Source: Microtetraspora sp. NBRC 13810
GTDB taxonomy: Bacteria; Actinomycetota; Actinomycetes; Streptosporangiales; Streptosporangiaceae
DNA: 64,000 nt
Direction: 5' to 3'
Assembly: GCF_030268685.1 (NCBI RefSeq)
Contig: NZ_BSRQ01000005.1
Coordinates: 124,001-188,000 of the forward strand
The notes beneath the pieces were generated by a model, which had not been told where the DNA came from, did no database searches, and saw only the letters and a program-made list of their open reading frames with translations. Below are positions 35,709 to 44,132 of this stretch, piece by piece; positions within the stretch are counted from its first letter, which is position 1, and the number at the start of each line of letters is the position of its first letter. The position numbers were made by a program, and so were the translations under genes.

Positions 35709-36597
35709 GGAGGACTATCGGGGGCTCCTCGAGACGCGGGCGCGCTTCCCGGAGCGCATCGCCGAGGCCGCCGCCGCCCGGCGGCGCGGCCCCCAGCTCA
35801 GAGAGGGCGGCCAGCTGCTGATCGTCGCGGCCGACCATCCGGCGCGCGGCGCGCTCGGCGTGGGCGGCCGGCCGCTCGCGATGGGGAGCCGGGTGGAGCT
35901 GCTCGACCGGCTGCGCACGGCGCTGGCCAGGCCAGGCGTGGACGGGCTGCTCGCCACCCCGGACGTGGTGGAGGACCTGCTGCTGCTCGGCGCGCTGCAC
36001 GACAAGGTGGTCATCGGCTCGATGAACCGGGGCGGCCTGCACGGCGCGGTGTTCGAGCTGGACGACCGGTTCACCGCCTACGACGCGGCCACGATCGCCA
36101 GGATGCGCCTGGACGGCGGCAAGATGCTCTGCCGCATCGGGCTCGGCGAGCACGGCACCGCGGCGACGCTGGAGGCGTGCGGGCGCGCGGTCACCGAGCT
36201 GGCCGGGCGGGGCCTGGTCGCGATGCTGGAACCCTTCTGGTCCAGCCAGGCGGGCGGCGTGGTCCGGCACGACCTGTCACCGGACGCCATGATCCGGGCG
36301 ATCAGCGTCGTGCAGGGCCTGGGCGCGACCTCGGCCCGCACCTGGCTGAAGCTCCCCGTGGTGGCGGACATGGAACGCGTACTGCGCGCCACCACCCTGC
36401 CCACGCTCCTCCTGGGCGGCGACCCGGGCGACCCGGGCGACCCGGGCGGCGCGCCGGACGCGCACGCCGCGTGGCGCAAGGCGCTGAGGCTGCCCGGGGT
36501 GCGCGGTTTGGTGGTCGGGAGGGCACTGCTTTATCCACCGGATGACGATGTCGCCACCGCCGTGGACACGGCTGTCGCCATGCTGGAAGTTGGCTAG
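35701..36597 (+). CDS. TIM-barrel aldolase-like protein of the inositol operon (Cgl0158 family)
   Basis: The 298-residue product has the DeoC/LacD-type barrel pattern: LLIVAADHPARGALG, DGLLATPDVVEDLLLL, KMLCRIGLG, VAMLEPFWSS, ARTWLKLPVV and VRGLVVGRALLYPP. Similar proteins sit beside iolC in Corynebacterium glutamicum. It is the best candidate to cleave 2-deoxy-5-keto-gluconate-6-phosphate, in place of the fructose-bisphosphate aldolase-like IolJ. The Lys in TWLKLPV could be the Schiff-base residue. A 9-base repeat (GACCCGGGC three times, near 36420-36447) adds a GDPGDPGDPG loop. The substrate is inferred from context. Confidence 0.8.
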   Translation: MLEEDYRGLLETRARFPERIAEAAAARRRGPQLREGGQLLIVAADHPARGALGVGGRPLAMGSRVELLDRLRTALARPGVDGLLATPDVVEDLLLLGALHDKVVIGSMNRGGLHGAVFELDDRFTAYDAATIARMRLDGGKMLCRIGLGEHGTAATLEACGRAVTELAGRGLVAMLEPFWSSQAGGVVRHDLSPDAMIRAISVVQGLGATSARTWLKLPVVADMERVLRATTLPTLLLGGDPGDPGDPGGAPDAHAAWRKALRLPGVRGLVVGRALLYPPDDDVATAVDTAVAMLEVG

Positions 36598-36622
36598 TGT
36601 CACGACACTGGAGGACGGCCTG

Positions 36623-37459
36623 ATGACCTATGTTCCCGCCGGATCCACCGCGACCTCTCCATGGTCGCTCCAGATCACTCCCGAGCTGGCCGGTTGGGCC
36701 TACGCCGGGCTGCGCGCGGTCAACCTGTCCGGGGAGACGGTGGCGTTCCCGACCGGCGGCGAGGAGATGCTCGTGCTGCCGCTGGCCGGTTCGTGTGTGA
36801 TCGAGTGCGACGGGGTCAGGCTGGTCCTCGAAGGCCGGGAGTCGGTCTTCTCGGCGGTGACCGACTTCGCCTACCTGCCGATCGGCGCCGAGGTGCGGAT
36901 CAGCGGGGAGGGCAGGTTCGCGCTGCCCTCGGCCCGCGCCACCCGCAGGTTCCCGGCGCGGTACGGCTCGGCGGACAAGGTGCCGGTGGAGGTGCGCGGC
37001 GCCGGGCAGGCGACCCGGCAGGTGAACAACTTCTGCTCACCCGACGCCTTCGACTGCGACAAGCTCGTCGCGGTCGAGGTGCTCACCCCGGGCGGCAACT
37101 GGTCGTCCTACCCGCCGCACAAGCACGACACGGCCTCGGCCGGCGAGGCCGTGCTGGAGGAGATCTACTACTTCGAGGGCGGCCCCGGCTACCAGCGGGT
37201 CTACGGTTCGCCGGGCAGGCCGATCGACGTGCTGGCCGAGGTGTCCTGCGGTGACGTGGTGCTCGTGCCGCACGGCTACCACGGCCCCTCGATGGCCGCC
37301 CCCGGGTACGACCTCTACTACCTGAACGTGCTGGCGGGCCCGGCCGACGTGCGCAGCATGGCGTTCTGCGACGACCCCAGGCACGCCTGGGTGCGCTCCT
37401 CGTGGGAGGGGCTGCCGGCGGACCCGCGGGTGCCGATGACCTCGTGGAGGCTGCGATGA
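36623..37459 (+). CDS. iolB: 5-Deoxy-glucuronate isomerase
   Basis: IolB converts 5-deoxy-glucuronate into 2-deoxy-5-keto-gluconate. This 278-residue bicupin shows the metal-binding strand SSYPPHKHDT, then EEIYYFEGGPGYQRVY, and GDVVLVPHGYHGPSMAAPGYDLYYLNVLAG, which supply the His and Glu ligands. GGAGG ten bases upstream sets the ATG at 36623 rather than an upstream ATG. Its stop overlaps iolD (ATGA). Confidence 0.92.
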   Translation: MTYVPAGSTATSPWSLQITPELAGWAYAGLRAVNLSGETVAFPTGGEEMLVLPLAGSCVIECDGVRLVLEGRESVFSAVTDFAYLPIGAEVRISGEGRFALPSARATRRFPARYGSADKVPVEVRGAGQATRQVNNFCSPDAFDCDKLVAVEVLTPGGNWSSYPPHKHDTASAGEAVLEEIYYFEGGPGYQRVYGSPGRPIDVLAEVSCGDVVLVPHGYHGPSMAAPGYDLYYLNVLAGPADVRSMAFCDDPRHAWVRSSWEGLPADPRVPMTSWRLR

Positions 37460-39300
37460 GACTGACCGTGGCCCAGGCGCTGGTGCGTTTCCTGGGACGG
37501 CAGTGGAGCGAGCGTGACGGCGTCGAGCGGCGGCTCGTCGAGGGCTGTCTCGGCATCTTCGGCCACGGCAACGTCGCGGGCCTCGGCCAGGCGCTCGCCG
37601 AGCAGGGCGCCGGGCTGCACGACGAGCTGCCCTACTACCTGGCGCGCAACGAGCAGGCGATGGTGCACACGGCGGTGGGCTTCGCGAAGGCCCGCGACCG
37701 GCTGGCCACCTTCGCCTGCACCACCTCGATCGGCCCCGGCGCCACCAACCTCGTCACCGGCGCCGCGCTGGCCACCGTCAACCGGATCCCGGTGCTGCTG
37801 CTGCCCGGCGACATCTTCGCCACCCGGGTCGCCAACCCGGTGTTGCAGGAGCTGGAGGACCCGCGCTCCTACGACGTCAGCGTCAACGACTGCCTGCGTC
37901 CCGTCTCACGGTACTTCGACCGGATCAACCGGCCCGAGCAGCTGCCCGCCGCCCTGCTGGCCGCGATGCGGGTGCTCACCGACCCCGCCGAGACCGGCGC
38001 GGTCACCCTCGCCCTGCCGCAGGACGTGCAGGCCGAGGCGTACGACTGGCCCGAGTCGCTGTTCGAGAAGCGGGTCTGGCACGTGCCGAGGCCGCTGCCC
38101 GAGCCCGCCGCGCTGGCCCGCGCCCTGACCGCGCTGCGCGCCTCCACCCGGCCGCTGGTCGTCGCGGGCGGCGGGGTGGTCTACTCGGGGGCCGCCGAGG
38201 CGCTGGCCGGGTTCGCGTCCCGGCACGGGGTGCCGGTGGCCGAGACCCAGGCGGGCAAGGGGGCGGTGCCGTACGACCATCCGTGCGCGGTGGGGGCGGT
38301 CGGGCACACCGGGACGGCGGCGGCCAACGCGCTGGCCCGGGAGGCCGACCTGGTGATCGGCGTCGGCACCCGGTACAGCGACTTCACCACCGCCTCCGGC
38401 ACGCTCTTCGGCGACGCCCGCTTCGTCAACGTGAACGTGGCGGCCTTCGACGCGGCCAAGCAGGGCGCGATCACGCTGGTGGCCGACGCCCGGGAGGGGC
38501 TGGCCGCCCTCGACGTGCCAGGCTGGCGGGCCGACCCGGACTGGACCGCGCGGGCGGGCGAGCTGCGCGCGCGGTGGTGGGCGTCGGTGGCCGACTGCCA
38601 GGCGGGGGAGGCGCTGACCCAGCCGGTCCTGCTCGGCGTGCTCAACGAGGTGGCCGGCCGGTCCGGCGTCGTGGTCAACGCGGCCGGTTCGATGCCCGGC
38701 GACCTGCACCGGATGTGGCGGGCGCCGGACGCCAAGGGCTACCACGTCGAGTACGGCTACTCGTGCATGGGTTACGAGATCGCCGGCGGGCTCGGGGTGA
38801 AGCTGGCGCTGCCGGCGCGCGAGGTGTTCGTGCTGGTGGGCGACGGGTCCTACCTCATGATGGCGCAGGAGATCGCCACCGCCGTGCAGGAGGGGGTCAA
38901 GCTGGTCGTGGTCGTCGTCGACAACCACGGCTTCGCCTCGATCGGCGGCCTGTCGGAGGCGGTGGGCGCCCGCCGGCTCGGCACCGCCTACCGGCTGCGC
39001 GGCCCGGCGGGCGAGCTGGACGGCGCCTACCTGCCGGTCGACCTCGCCGCCAACGCGGCCAGCCTGGGCGCCGACGTGCTCCGCGCCGGCGACCCGTCGT
39101 CCCTGCGCGAGGCCCTGCTGAAGGCCCGCGAGTCCGCGCGTACCACGGTGGTCTACACCGAGACCGTGCCCGGCCCGGCGGCGCCGCCGTCCGGCGCGTG
39201 GTGGGACGTGCCGGTGGCCGAGGTGTCCGGGTTGCCCGAGGCGAGGGAGGCGCGCGAGCGATACGTCACGGCGAAACGGGACCAGCGGCCTCACCGGTGA
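37456..39300 (+). CDS. iolD: 3D-(3,5/4)-trihydroxycyclohexane-1,2-dione hydrolase
   Basis: IolD is a thiamine-diphosphate enzyme that opens the ring of the diketone made by IolE. The 614-residue protein shows TPP family features: GIFGHGNVAGLGQAL, ARNEQAMVHTAVGFAKA with the catalytic Glu, SIGPGATNLVTGAA, and the TPP/Mg segment VGDGSYLMMAQEIATAVQEGVKLVVVVVDNHGFASIG. It is the last gene of the operon. Steps still missing from the window are IolA (malonate-semialdehyde dehydrogenase) and an inositol transporter. Confidence 0.93.
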   Translation: MRLTVAQALVRFLGRQWSERDGVERRLVEGCLGIFGHGNVAGLGQALAEQGAGLHDELPYYLARNEQAMVHTAVGFAKARDRLATFACTTSIGPGATNLVTGAALATVNRIPVLLLPGDIFATRVANPVLQELEDPRSYDVSVNDCLRPVSRYFDRINRPEQLPAALLAAMRVLTDPAETGAVTLALPQDVQAEAYDWPESLFEKRVWHVPRPLPEPAALARALTALRASTRPLVVAGGGVVYSGAAEALAGFASRHGVPVAETQAGKGAVPYDHPCAVGAVGHTGTAAANALAREADLVIGVGTRYSDFTTASGTLFGDARFVNVNVAAFDAAKQGAITLVADAREGLAALDVPGWRADPDWTARAGELRARWWASVADCQAGEALTQPVLLGVLNEVAGRSGVVVNAAGSMPGDLHRMWRAPDAKGYHVEYGYSCMGYEIAGGLGVKLALPAREVFVLVGDGSYLMMAQEIATAVQEGVKLVVVVVDNHGFASIGGLSEAVGARRLGTAYRLRGPAGELDGAYLPVDLAANAASLGADVLRAGDPSSLREALLKARESARTTVVYTETVPGPAAPPSGAWWDVPVAEVSGLPEAREARERYVTAKRDQRPHR

Positions 39301-39315
39301 GAGGTCGGGGAGCCA

Positions 39316-40515
39316 CTACGCGAAGCTCCACTGGCCCTTCCAGTCGTCGTCCGTCCAGTCGTACACGAGCTGGAACGGCGGCTCGATCCGGCTGCGTTCC
39401 TTGATCTGCCGGTTGTTGTCGAGGAAGGAGCGGTAGAGCTCCTCGGTCTCGTCGGAGACCCGTCCGACGGGGGCCCGCACCGCGCCGAAGATCTGCGCCA
39501 GCGAGGCCACCAGCGCCGCCACCGCCGCGGCGAAGGTGAGCGCGGCCAGCGTCGGGCCGATCCACGGCGGCAGCGGCACGAGGTAGACCGCCATGAGGAA
39601 GGTGACGGCGATGACGGCGGCGTACTGGACGAAGTTCGCCAGCGCGCCGCTCATCGCGGCGCACCAGTCGGCCAGGGCGGTGGCGAAGACCATGAGCTTG
39701 TCGAAGGCCGGCAGCACGATGTGCGTGACATGGTCGACGAACGCGTCGGCCGTGGCTCCCGTCCAGTGCCTGCGCACCGTTTCCAGGAGGGTTTCGACGG
39801 CGTCGTGCGCCCCGCCCACGGCGCTCGCGAAAGCCCGCCAGCCGGACTCCGCCTGGTCGAACGGCGACCAGTCGCGGATGTTGGCCAGGGTGACCGTGAT
39901 GGCGAGCAGGCAGGTGGGGGCGACGAAGGTCAACCGTAAGCGACCCTTCGCCAACTCCAGTGCCTTCTGCGCTTGTTTGACCAGCTCCGGGTCGTGCCAG
40001 GGGGCCTTGTCGCCGTATTCGGCGATGATCCTCTTGTCCAGTGAGGTGAGGAACCTGGTGTAGAGGGGCTCGTTGCGTGGCGTGGTGCGCAACGTGTGCG
40101 TCAGGTTGTAGGCGCCCGTCCCCAGGATGGCCGCGCCCGCTCCGGTGAGGGCCCAGTTCGTCCCGCTGCCGTGCGGCGACCCGTCGCTCTGCTCCGACGC
40201 CCTGGGCAACGGTTCGAGCTCCGAGGCCAGCTCGCTCCCGGCGTAGTGCCGGGCGACGGCCGCCAGGCCCTGGTAGAAGGTCGTGCAGGCGTCCTCTCCG
40301 GCGGCGGCGGCCCCGTCGAGCATCGTCAGGGCCCTCGTGTACGTCTCCGCCGTGCCGTTCACGAGCCCGACCGCCGGCCAGTTGATCGGGGGGATCTCGG
40401 CCGGCAGCCCCTGGGCCGACCTGAACAGCGCCGTGAGCTCACCGAACTTGTTCGCCAGGTCCACGAGGTTCAGGATGTTCACGTCGATACCCCGGCCGGA
40501 CGCCGCATCGCTCAT
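39316..40515 (-). CDS. Membrane protein with WXG100-like helical segment
   Basis: The 399-residue protein is helical, with membrane segments at about 195-212 (LTFVAPTCLLAITVTLANI) and 295-345 (YAAVIAVTFLMAVYLVPLPPWIGPTLAALTFAAAVAALVASL). Between them are an alpha-helical stretch SGWRAFASAVGGAHDAVETLLETVRRHWTG and FVDHVTHIVLPAFDKL. The W-T-G turn between two helices resembles WXG100 proteins of type VII secretion. No secretion gene is nearby. Its N-terminus (IDVNILNLVDLANKFGELTAL) is also helical. Function is unknown; a secreted or surface ESX-type substrate is one possibility. Confidence 0.55.
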   Translation of the reverse strand: MSDAASGRGIDVNILNLVDLANKFGELTALFRSAQGLPAEIPPINWPAVGLVNGTAETYTRALTMLDGAAAAGEDACTTFYQGLAAVARHYAGSELASELEPLPRASEQSDGSPHGSGTNWALTGAGAAILGTGAYNLTHTLRTTPRNEPLYTRFLTSLDKRIIAEYGDKAPWHDPELVKQAQKALELAKGRLRLTFVAPTCLLAITVTLANIRDWSPFDQAESGWRAFASAVGGAHDAVETLLETVRRHWTGATADAFVDHVTHIVLPAFDKLMVFATALADWCAAMSGALANFVQYAAVIAVTFLMAVYLVPLPPWIGPTLAALTFAAAVAALVASLAQIFGAVRAPVGRVSDETEELYRSFLDNNRQIKERSRIEPPFQLVYDWTDDDWKGQWSFA

Positions 40516-40559
40516 GATCCACGGACATTACTGTCCAGAAGGGTAGGTACCCGGTCGTC

Positions 40560-41792
40560 CTAGGCAGAGTTCAAGGGCTGTTCATCGGACCTTTCCGATC
40601 GCGGCCCGGCCGGTGCCCGGCGCGGGTCGAAGCCGCGGGCCAGCAGCACGATGAGGGCCGCGAGCGCGAGGGGCGCGACGAAGGCGACCCGGTAGTCGGC
40701 GGCCTCCGCGATGCCGCCCACCAGGGCCGCGCCCACGATGAAGCCCACGTAGTTGAACATGTTGACCCGGGCGATGGCCACGCCGCTACCCGCCGGATCC
40801 AGCCGCCCGGCGGCCGAGAACGACTGGGGCGCCACCACGGACAGGCCCACGCCGGTGAGCGCGAACCCGGCGATCGCCAGCGGCTCGTTCGGCGCGATCA
40901 CCACCACGGCGAAGCCGAGCGCCGCCACGACGCCGCCGATCCGCACGATCACCGCCGGGCCGAACCGGCCGACCGCCAGGTCGCCGCCCGCCCGGACGGC
41001 GAACGTGGTCGCCTGGTAGGCCGCCAGCGCCAGCGGTATGACCGCGGCCGACGCGTTCAGCACCGTGTCCATGAAGACGGATCCGAAGTTGGACACCGAC
41101 GCGTCGCCGACGTACAGCGCCGCCATGGCCAGGCAGAGCGGCAGGATCGCCCGCCACGCCACCGGGGCGGATCCGGCCGGGGCGCCGGGGACGTCCGATG
41201 TGACGTGCTCCTCCGCGGTCCCGTAGAGATGCGGTACGGCGAGCGCCGAGATCACCACGCCGATCGCCATGGCCACCCCGAACGTCACCGGCAGGCCCAG
41301 ACCGGCGCTCCCGGCGAACGACGCCCACAGCGCGGCGAGCACCGCCGCCGCGCTCCACGACGCGTGGAACCCGGTCAGCACCGGCCTGCCGTACCGGCGC
41401 TCGACCGTGACGCCCTGCATGTTCATGCCCGCGTCCACCGAGCCGAGGCCGAGGCCGAACACGACGTTGGCGGCGACGAGCTGCGGGACGTTCGACGCGA
41501 GACCGGCGAGGACGACCGCGACGCAGGCGAGCGGCTGGGCGACGCGGAGCACCGTGCGGCTGCCGTGACGGGTGGCGAGGGCGCCCGCGAGCACGCTGCC
41601 CACGCCCGCGACGACCGGCACGACCAGCAGCAGGATCGACAGCTCGCCGTCGCTGAGCCGGTGCTTTCCCTGGAGGGTGGCGATCTGGGCGAGGAGGGTG
41701 GCGAGTGTGAGGCCCTGGACGAAGAAGACGGCGAAGGTCGCGAGGCGCGTCCGGCGGTCGTGGTGATCAGGGGGGTCGCTTCGTGGAGACAT
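40560..41792 (-). CDS. MFS transporter
   Basis: About 12 membrane helices fill 410 residues. The motif between helices 2 and 3, ALATRHGSRTVLRVAQPLA, matches the MFS loop pattern G-x-x-x-D/H-R-x-G-R loosely. GLGLGSVDAGMNMQGVTVERRYGRPVLTGFHASWSAAAV is typical of the FucP/YbjJ-like group of sugar or solute carriers. It follows the inositol operon on the opposite strand after another gene, so a role in sugar uptake is possible but unproven. ATG 41792 is the clear start. Confidence 0.8.
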   Translation of the reverse strand: MSPRSDPPDHHDRRTRLATFAVFFVQGLTLATLLAQIATLQGKHRLSDGELSILLLVVPVVAGVGSVLAGALATRHGSRTVLRVAQPLACVAVVLAGLASNVPQLVAANVVFGLGLGSVDAGMNMQGVTVERRYGRPVLTGFHASWSAAAVLAALWASFAGSAGLGLPVTFGVAMAIGVVISALAVPHLYGTAEEHVTSDVPGAPAGSAPVAWRAILPLCLAMAALYVGDASVSNFGSVFMDTVLNASAAVIPLALAAYQATTFAVRAGGDLAVGRFGPAVIVRIGGVVAALGFAVVVIAPNEPLAIAGFALTGVGLSVVAPQSFSAAGRLDPAGSGVAIARVNMFNYVGFIVGAALVGGIAEAADYRVAFVAPLALAALIVLLARGFDPRRAPAGPRSERSDEQPLNSA

Positions 41793-41877
41793 ACGGACCC
41801 GTCGCAGACATGAGAGGAATTCAGGTCACGTCAGGCTAGGGGTGGGTCGTTCCCCGGTCAATGGAGCCGGACGCGGG

Positions 41878-42705
41878 TCAGTCGATCAGGCGGGCGTGCA
41901 TCTTCCAGACGGCGAGGAGCCACATCACGGCGGCGAAGAACAGCAGGACCCCCAGGTGGCCCAGGTCGTCGGCGCCAAGTTGGCCGAACACCGCCCCGCG
42001 GACCAGCTCGACGCAGTGGAAGAGCGGGTTGAACCAGGCCGCCGTGGTCGCCCACGAGGGAAGCTGGTCCACCGGGAAGAACGTGCCCGCGACCAGGAAC
42101 AGCGGGGTGAGCACGCCCGAGATGACGTAGTCGAGGCTGTTGATCGACGGCACGATGGCGGAGACCCAGACGCCGAACAGCGCGAACCCCAGCCCGGTGA
42201 CGAAGCCGATCAGCGGCACCAGCAGCATCCCCCAGCTCGGATCGAGGCCGAAGGCCATGCCGACGAGCAGCGGCGCGCAGCCGTAGAGCCCGGCCTTGGC
42301 CGCCAGCCACGACGTCTCGGCGGTGACCAGCTCCGGCACGTCCACCGGGGCGGCGAGCATCGCGTCGTAGGAGTGCTGGTAGGTGCGCCGGATGAAGGTG
42401 TTGAACATGCCGCCGAACGCGCTGATGAAGAGCACCGCCGTGGCGACCACGCCGGTGGACACGAACTCGTCGTAGTCGTGGCCGTAGAGCGCGCCGACGA
42501 GCGAGCCGAAGCCGTAACCGAAGGCGAGCAGGTAGAGGGTGGGCTCGACGAGCGAGGCGAACGACGTGGAGGGCCAGTAACGCCGGTAGAGCGCCAGCTC
42601 CCGCCGCCAGACGGCGCGCACCGGCGCCCACTCGAAGGCCCCCGGCGCCCCGGCGTCGGCGTGCCCGCCCGCGACCTCCGCGACACTCGTGCCGTGCGTG
42701 CTCAT
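41878..42705 (-). CDS. ABC-2 type exporter permease
   Basis: The 275-residue protein has six predicted membrane helices in the NodJ/DrrB arrangement: VWRRELALYRRYWPSTSFASLVEPTLYLLAFGYG, GVVATAVLFISAFGGMFNTFIRRTYQHSYDAMLAAPV, and SLDYVISGVLTPLFLVAGTFFPVDQLPSW near the C-terminus. It forms the channel for the ATPase encoded just upstream; the ATG overlaps the ATPase stop (ATGA). Substrates of this group include lipids and antibiotics of the doxorubicin type. None can be assigned here. Confidence 0.9.
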   Translation of the reverse strand: MSTHGTSVAEVAGGHADAGAPGAFEWAPVRAVWRRELALYRRYWPSTSFASLVEPTLYLLAFGYGFGSLVGALYGHDYDEFVSTGVVATAVLFISAFGGMFNTFIRRTYQHSYDAMLAAPVDVPELVTAETSWLAAKAGLYGCAPLLVGMAFGLDPSWGMLLVPLIGFVTGLGFALFGVWVSAIVPSINSLDYVISGVLTPLFLVAGTFFPVDQLPSWATTAAWFNPLFHCVELVRGAVFGQLGADDLGHLGVLLFFAAVMWLLAVWKMHARLID

Positions 42706-43619
42706 TCGACCGCCTCCCCGGTGAGAACCACGAACACGTCTTCCAGGTTGGCCGGGCGGCGGACGCTCGGCGTGTCCAGCCGGGCGCGCACCGGCTCGGT
42801 GAGTTGCTCGGCCTTGAGGATGGAGACCGTGGGCCCGGTGCGCCTGGTGGGGAAGCCCTCCCCGCGGGCGAGCGCCTCGATCTCCGCGAGCCGCTCCGCC
42901 GAGCCGCGGTGCTCGTGCACCTCGGCGCCCGCGTACTCCTTGATCAGCTCTTCGGGGCCGCCCCTGGCCACGACCCGGCCGCGCGACATCAGCGCGCACT
43001 CGTCGGCCAGCCGCTCGGCCTCCTCGATGTAGTGCGTGGACATGAGCGTGGTGACCCCCTCGTCGCGCAGCCGGGCGACCAGCGCCCACAGCTCCTGGCG
43101 CACCTGCGGGTCGAGCCCCACGGTCGGCTCGTCGAGCAGCACCAGCCGCGGCGAGTGGACCAGGCCGCGGGCGATCAGCAGCCGGCGGCGCATGCCGCCG
43201 GACAGCCGGTCGGCGCGGGTGTCGGCGCGGTCTTCGAGCTGGGCGAGGGCGAGTGCCCGCGCCACCGCCCCCCGCCGCGCATGCCGGGGCACCCGGTAGA
43301 TGTGCGCGAACACCTCCAGGTTCTGACGCGCGGTCAGCTCCTCGTCGAGGTTGTCCATCTGGGGGACCACGCCCATCAGGGCGCGCGCCTGCTTGGAACG
43401 CTTCGGCAGGCTCAGGCCGAGCACGCTGATCTCACCCTCGTCGGCCACCGACTGGGCGGTGAGCAGGCGCATGGTCGTCGACTTCCCCGCGCCGTTGGGC
43501 CCGAGCAGGCCGAGGCAGACGCCCTCGGGGACATCGAGGTCGAGATGGTCCACGGCGGTGACGCCGCCGTAGCGTTTCACCGCCCCGGCGATCCTGATCG
43601 CCGTACCGAGGGTAGTCAT
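42702..43619 (-). CDS. ABC exporter ATPase (NodI/DrrA type)
   Basis: The 305-residue protein has Walker A GPNGAGKSTTM, the Q-loop VVPQMDNLDEELT, signature LSGGMRRRL, Walker B LVLLDEPTVGLDP and the switch His in MSTHYIEEA. After residue 225 the tail is typical of DrrA-like proteins. It powers the permease encoded next. The ATG has no ribosome binding site and is placed directly at the likely transcription start, with a palindrome over the -10 box (see 43624). Confidence 0.92.
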   Translation of the reverse strand: MTTLGTAIRIAGAVKRYGGVTAVDHLDLDVPEGVCLGLLGPNGAGKSTTMRLLTAQSVADEGEISVLGLSLPKRSKQARALMGVVPQMDNLDEELTARQNLEVFAHIYRVPRHARRGAVARALALAQLEDRADTRADRLSGGMRRRLLIARGLVHSPRLVLLDEPTVGLDPQVRQELWALVARLRDEGVTTLMSTHYIEEAERLADECALMSRGRVVARGGPEELIKEYAGAEVHEHRGSAERLAEIEALARGEGFPTRRTGPTVSILKAEQLTEPVRARLDTPSVRRPANLEDVFVVLTGEAVE

Positions 43620-43623
43620 GTGG

Positions 43624-43656
43624 ACACTTTAAGTGTTCGGACCGACTGTTTCTCAA
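43624..43656 (-). promoter_or_regulatory. Promoter and overlapping operator of the ABC exporter
   Basis: On the minus strand TTGAGA (43651-43656) is followed after 19 bases by TAAAGT (43626-43631), which lies six bases from the ATG at 43619. ACACTT-T-AAGTGT (43624-43636), a perfect palindrome, covers the -10 box. A bound repressor would block this leaderless promoter. Confidence 0.55.
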
Positions 43657-43706
43657 CTGGGTCACCGAGGGAACCGAACCGGGCCGCGACAGCGATAGTC
43701 CGTAAC

Positions 43707-44132
43707 GTGTACCGATTCTTCGCCAGAAGACGTGACTCGGCGCCGCCGGGGCCGGACAGCGACGACGCCGACCTCCTCGCGGCGGTCGCCGCCGGGCGGG
43801 TGGAGGCGCTGCGCGTCCTGCACCGCCGGCACGCGCCGTGGCTGCGCGCCCGGCTGGCCCGCCGCTGCGCCGATCCCGACGTGGTGGACGACGCCCTCCA
43901 GGACACGTTCGTCGCCGTCTGGCGGGGCGCGGCCGGGTACAGCCCCGCGCGCGGCGACGCGGCCGCCTGGATCTGGACGATCCCGGTCCGCAGGCTGGTC
44001 ACGGTCCTGCGCGGGCGCGGCCACCGCTGGATCGGCGACGGCCATCCGTCGCTTTCGGGGCGATGTTGGCAGCGTTGTGCCGACAAGGCATGGGAAACGG
44101 GGTGGGCGGGCTTATTGTCGAAGGGTGGATGA
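43707..44132 (+). pseudogene. Truncated ECF sigma factor (region 2 only)
   Basis: The 141-residue frame contains a good sigma region 2: DADLLAAVAAGRVEALRVLHRRHAPWLRARLARRC, then DVVDDALQDTFVAVWRGAAGY and AAAWIWTIPVRRLVTVLRGRG. It then runs into unrelated sequence (HPSLSGRCWQRCADKAWETG) and stops at 44132. Region 4, needed for -35 recognition, is absent from all three forward frames downstream. A deletion that joined the gene to the next promoter region explains this. No anti-sigma gene remains. It could still make a short protein, but a normal sigma function is unlikely. Confidence 0.65.
44113..44118 (+). promoter_or_regulatory. Candidate leaderless -10 box (TATTGT)
   Basis: TATTGT is separated by six bases from the GTG start at 44125 of the DUF1707 gene. 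No good ribosome binding site is present. Confidence 0.4.
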
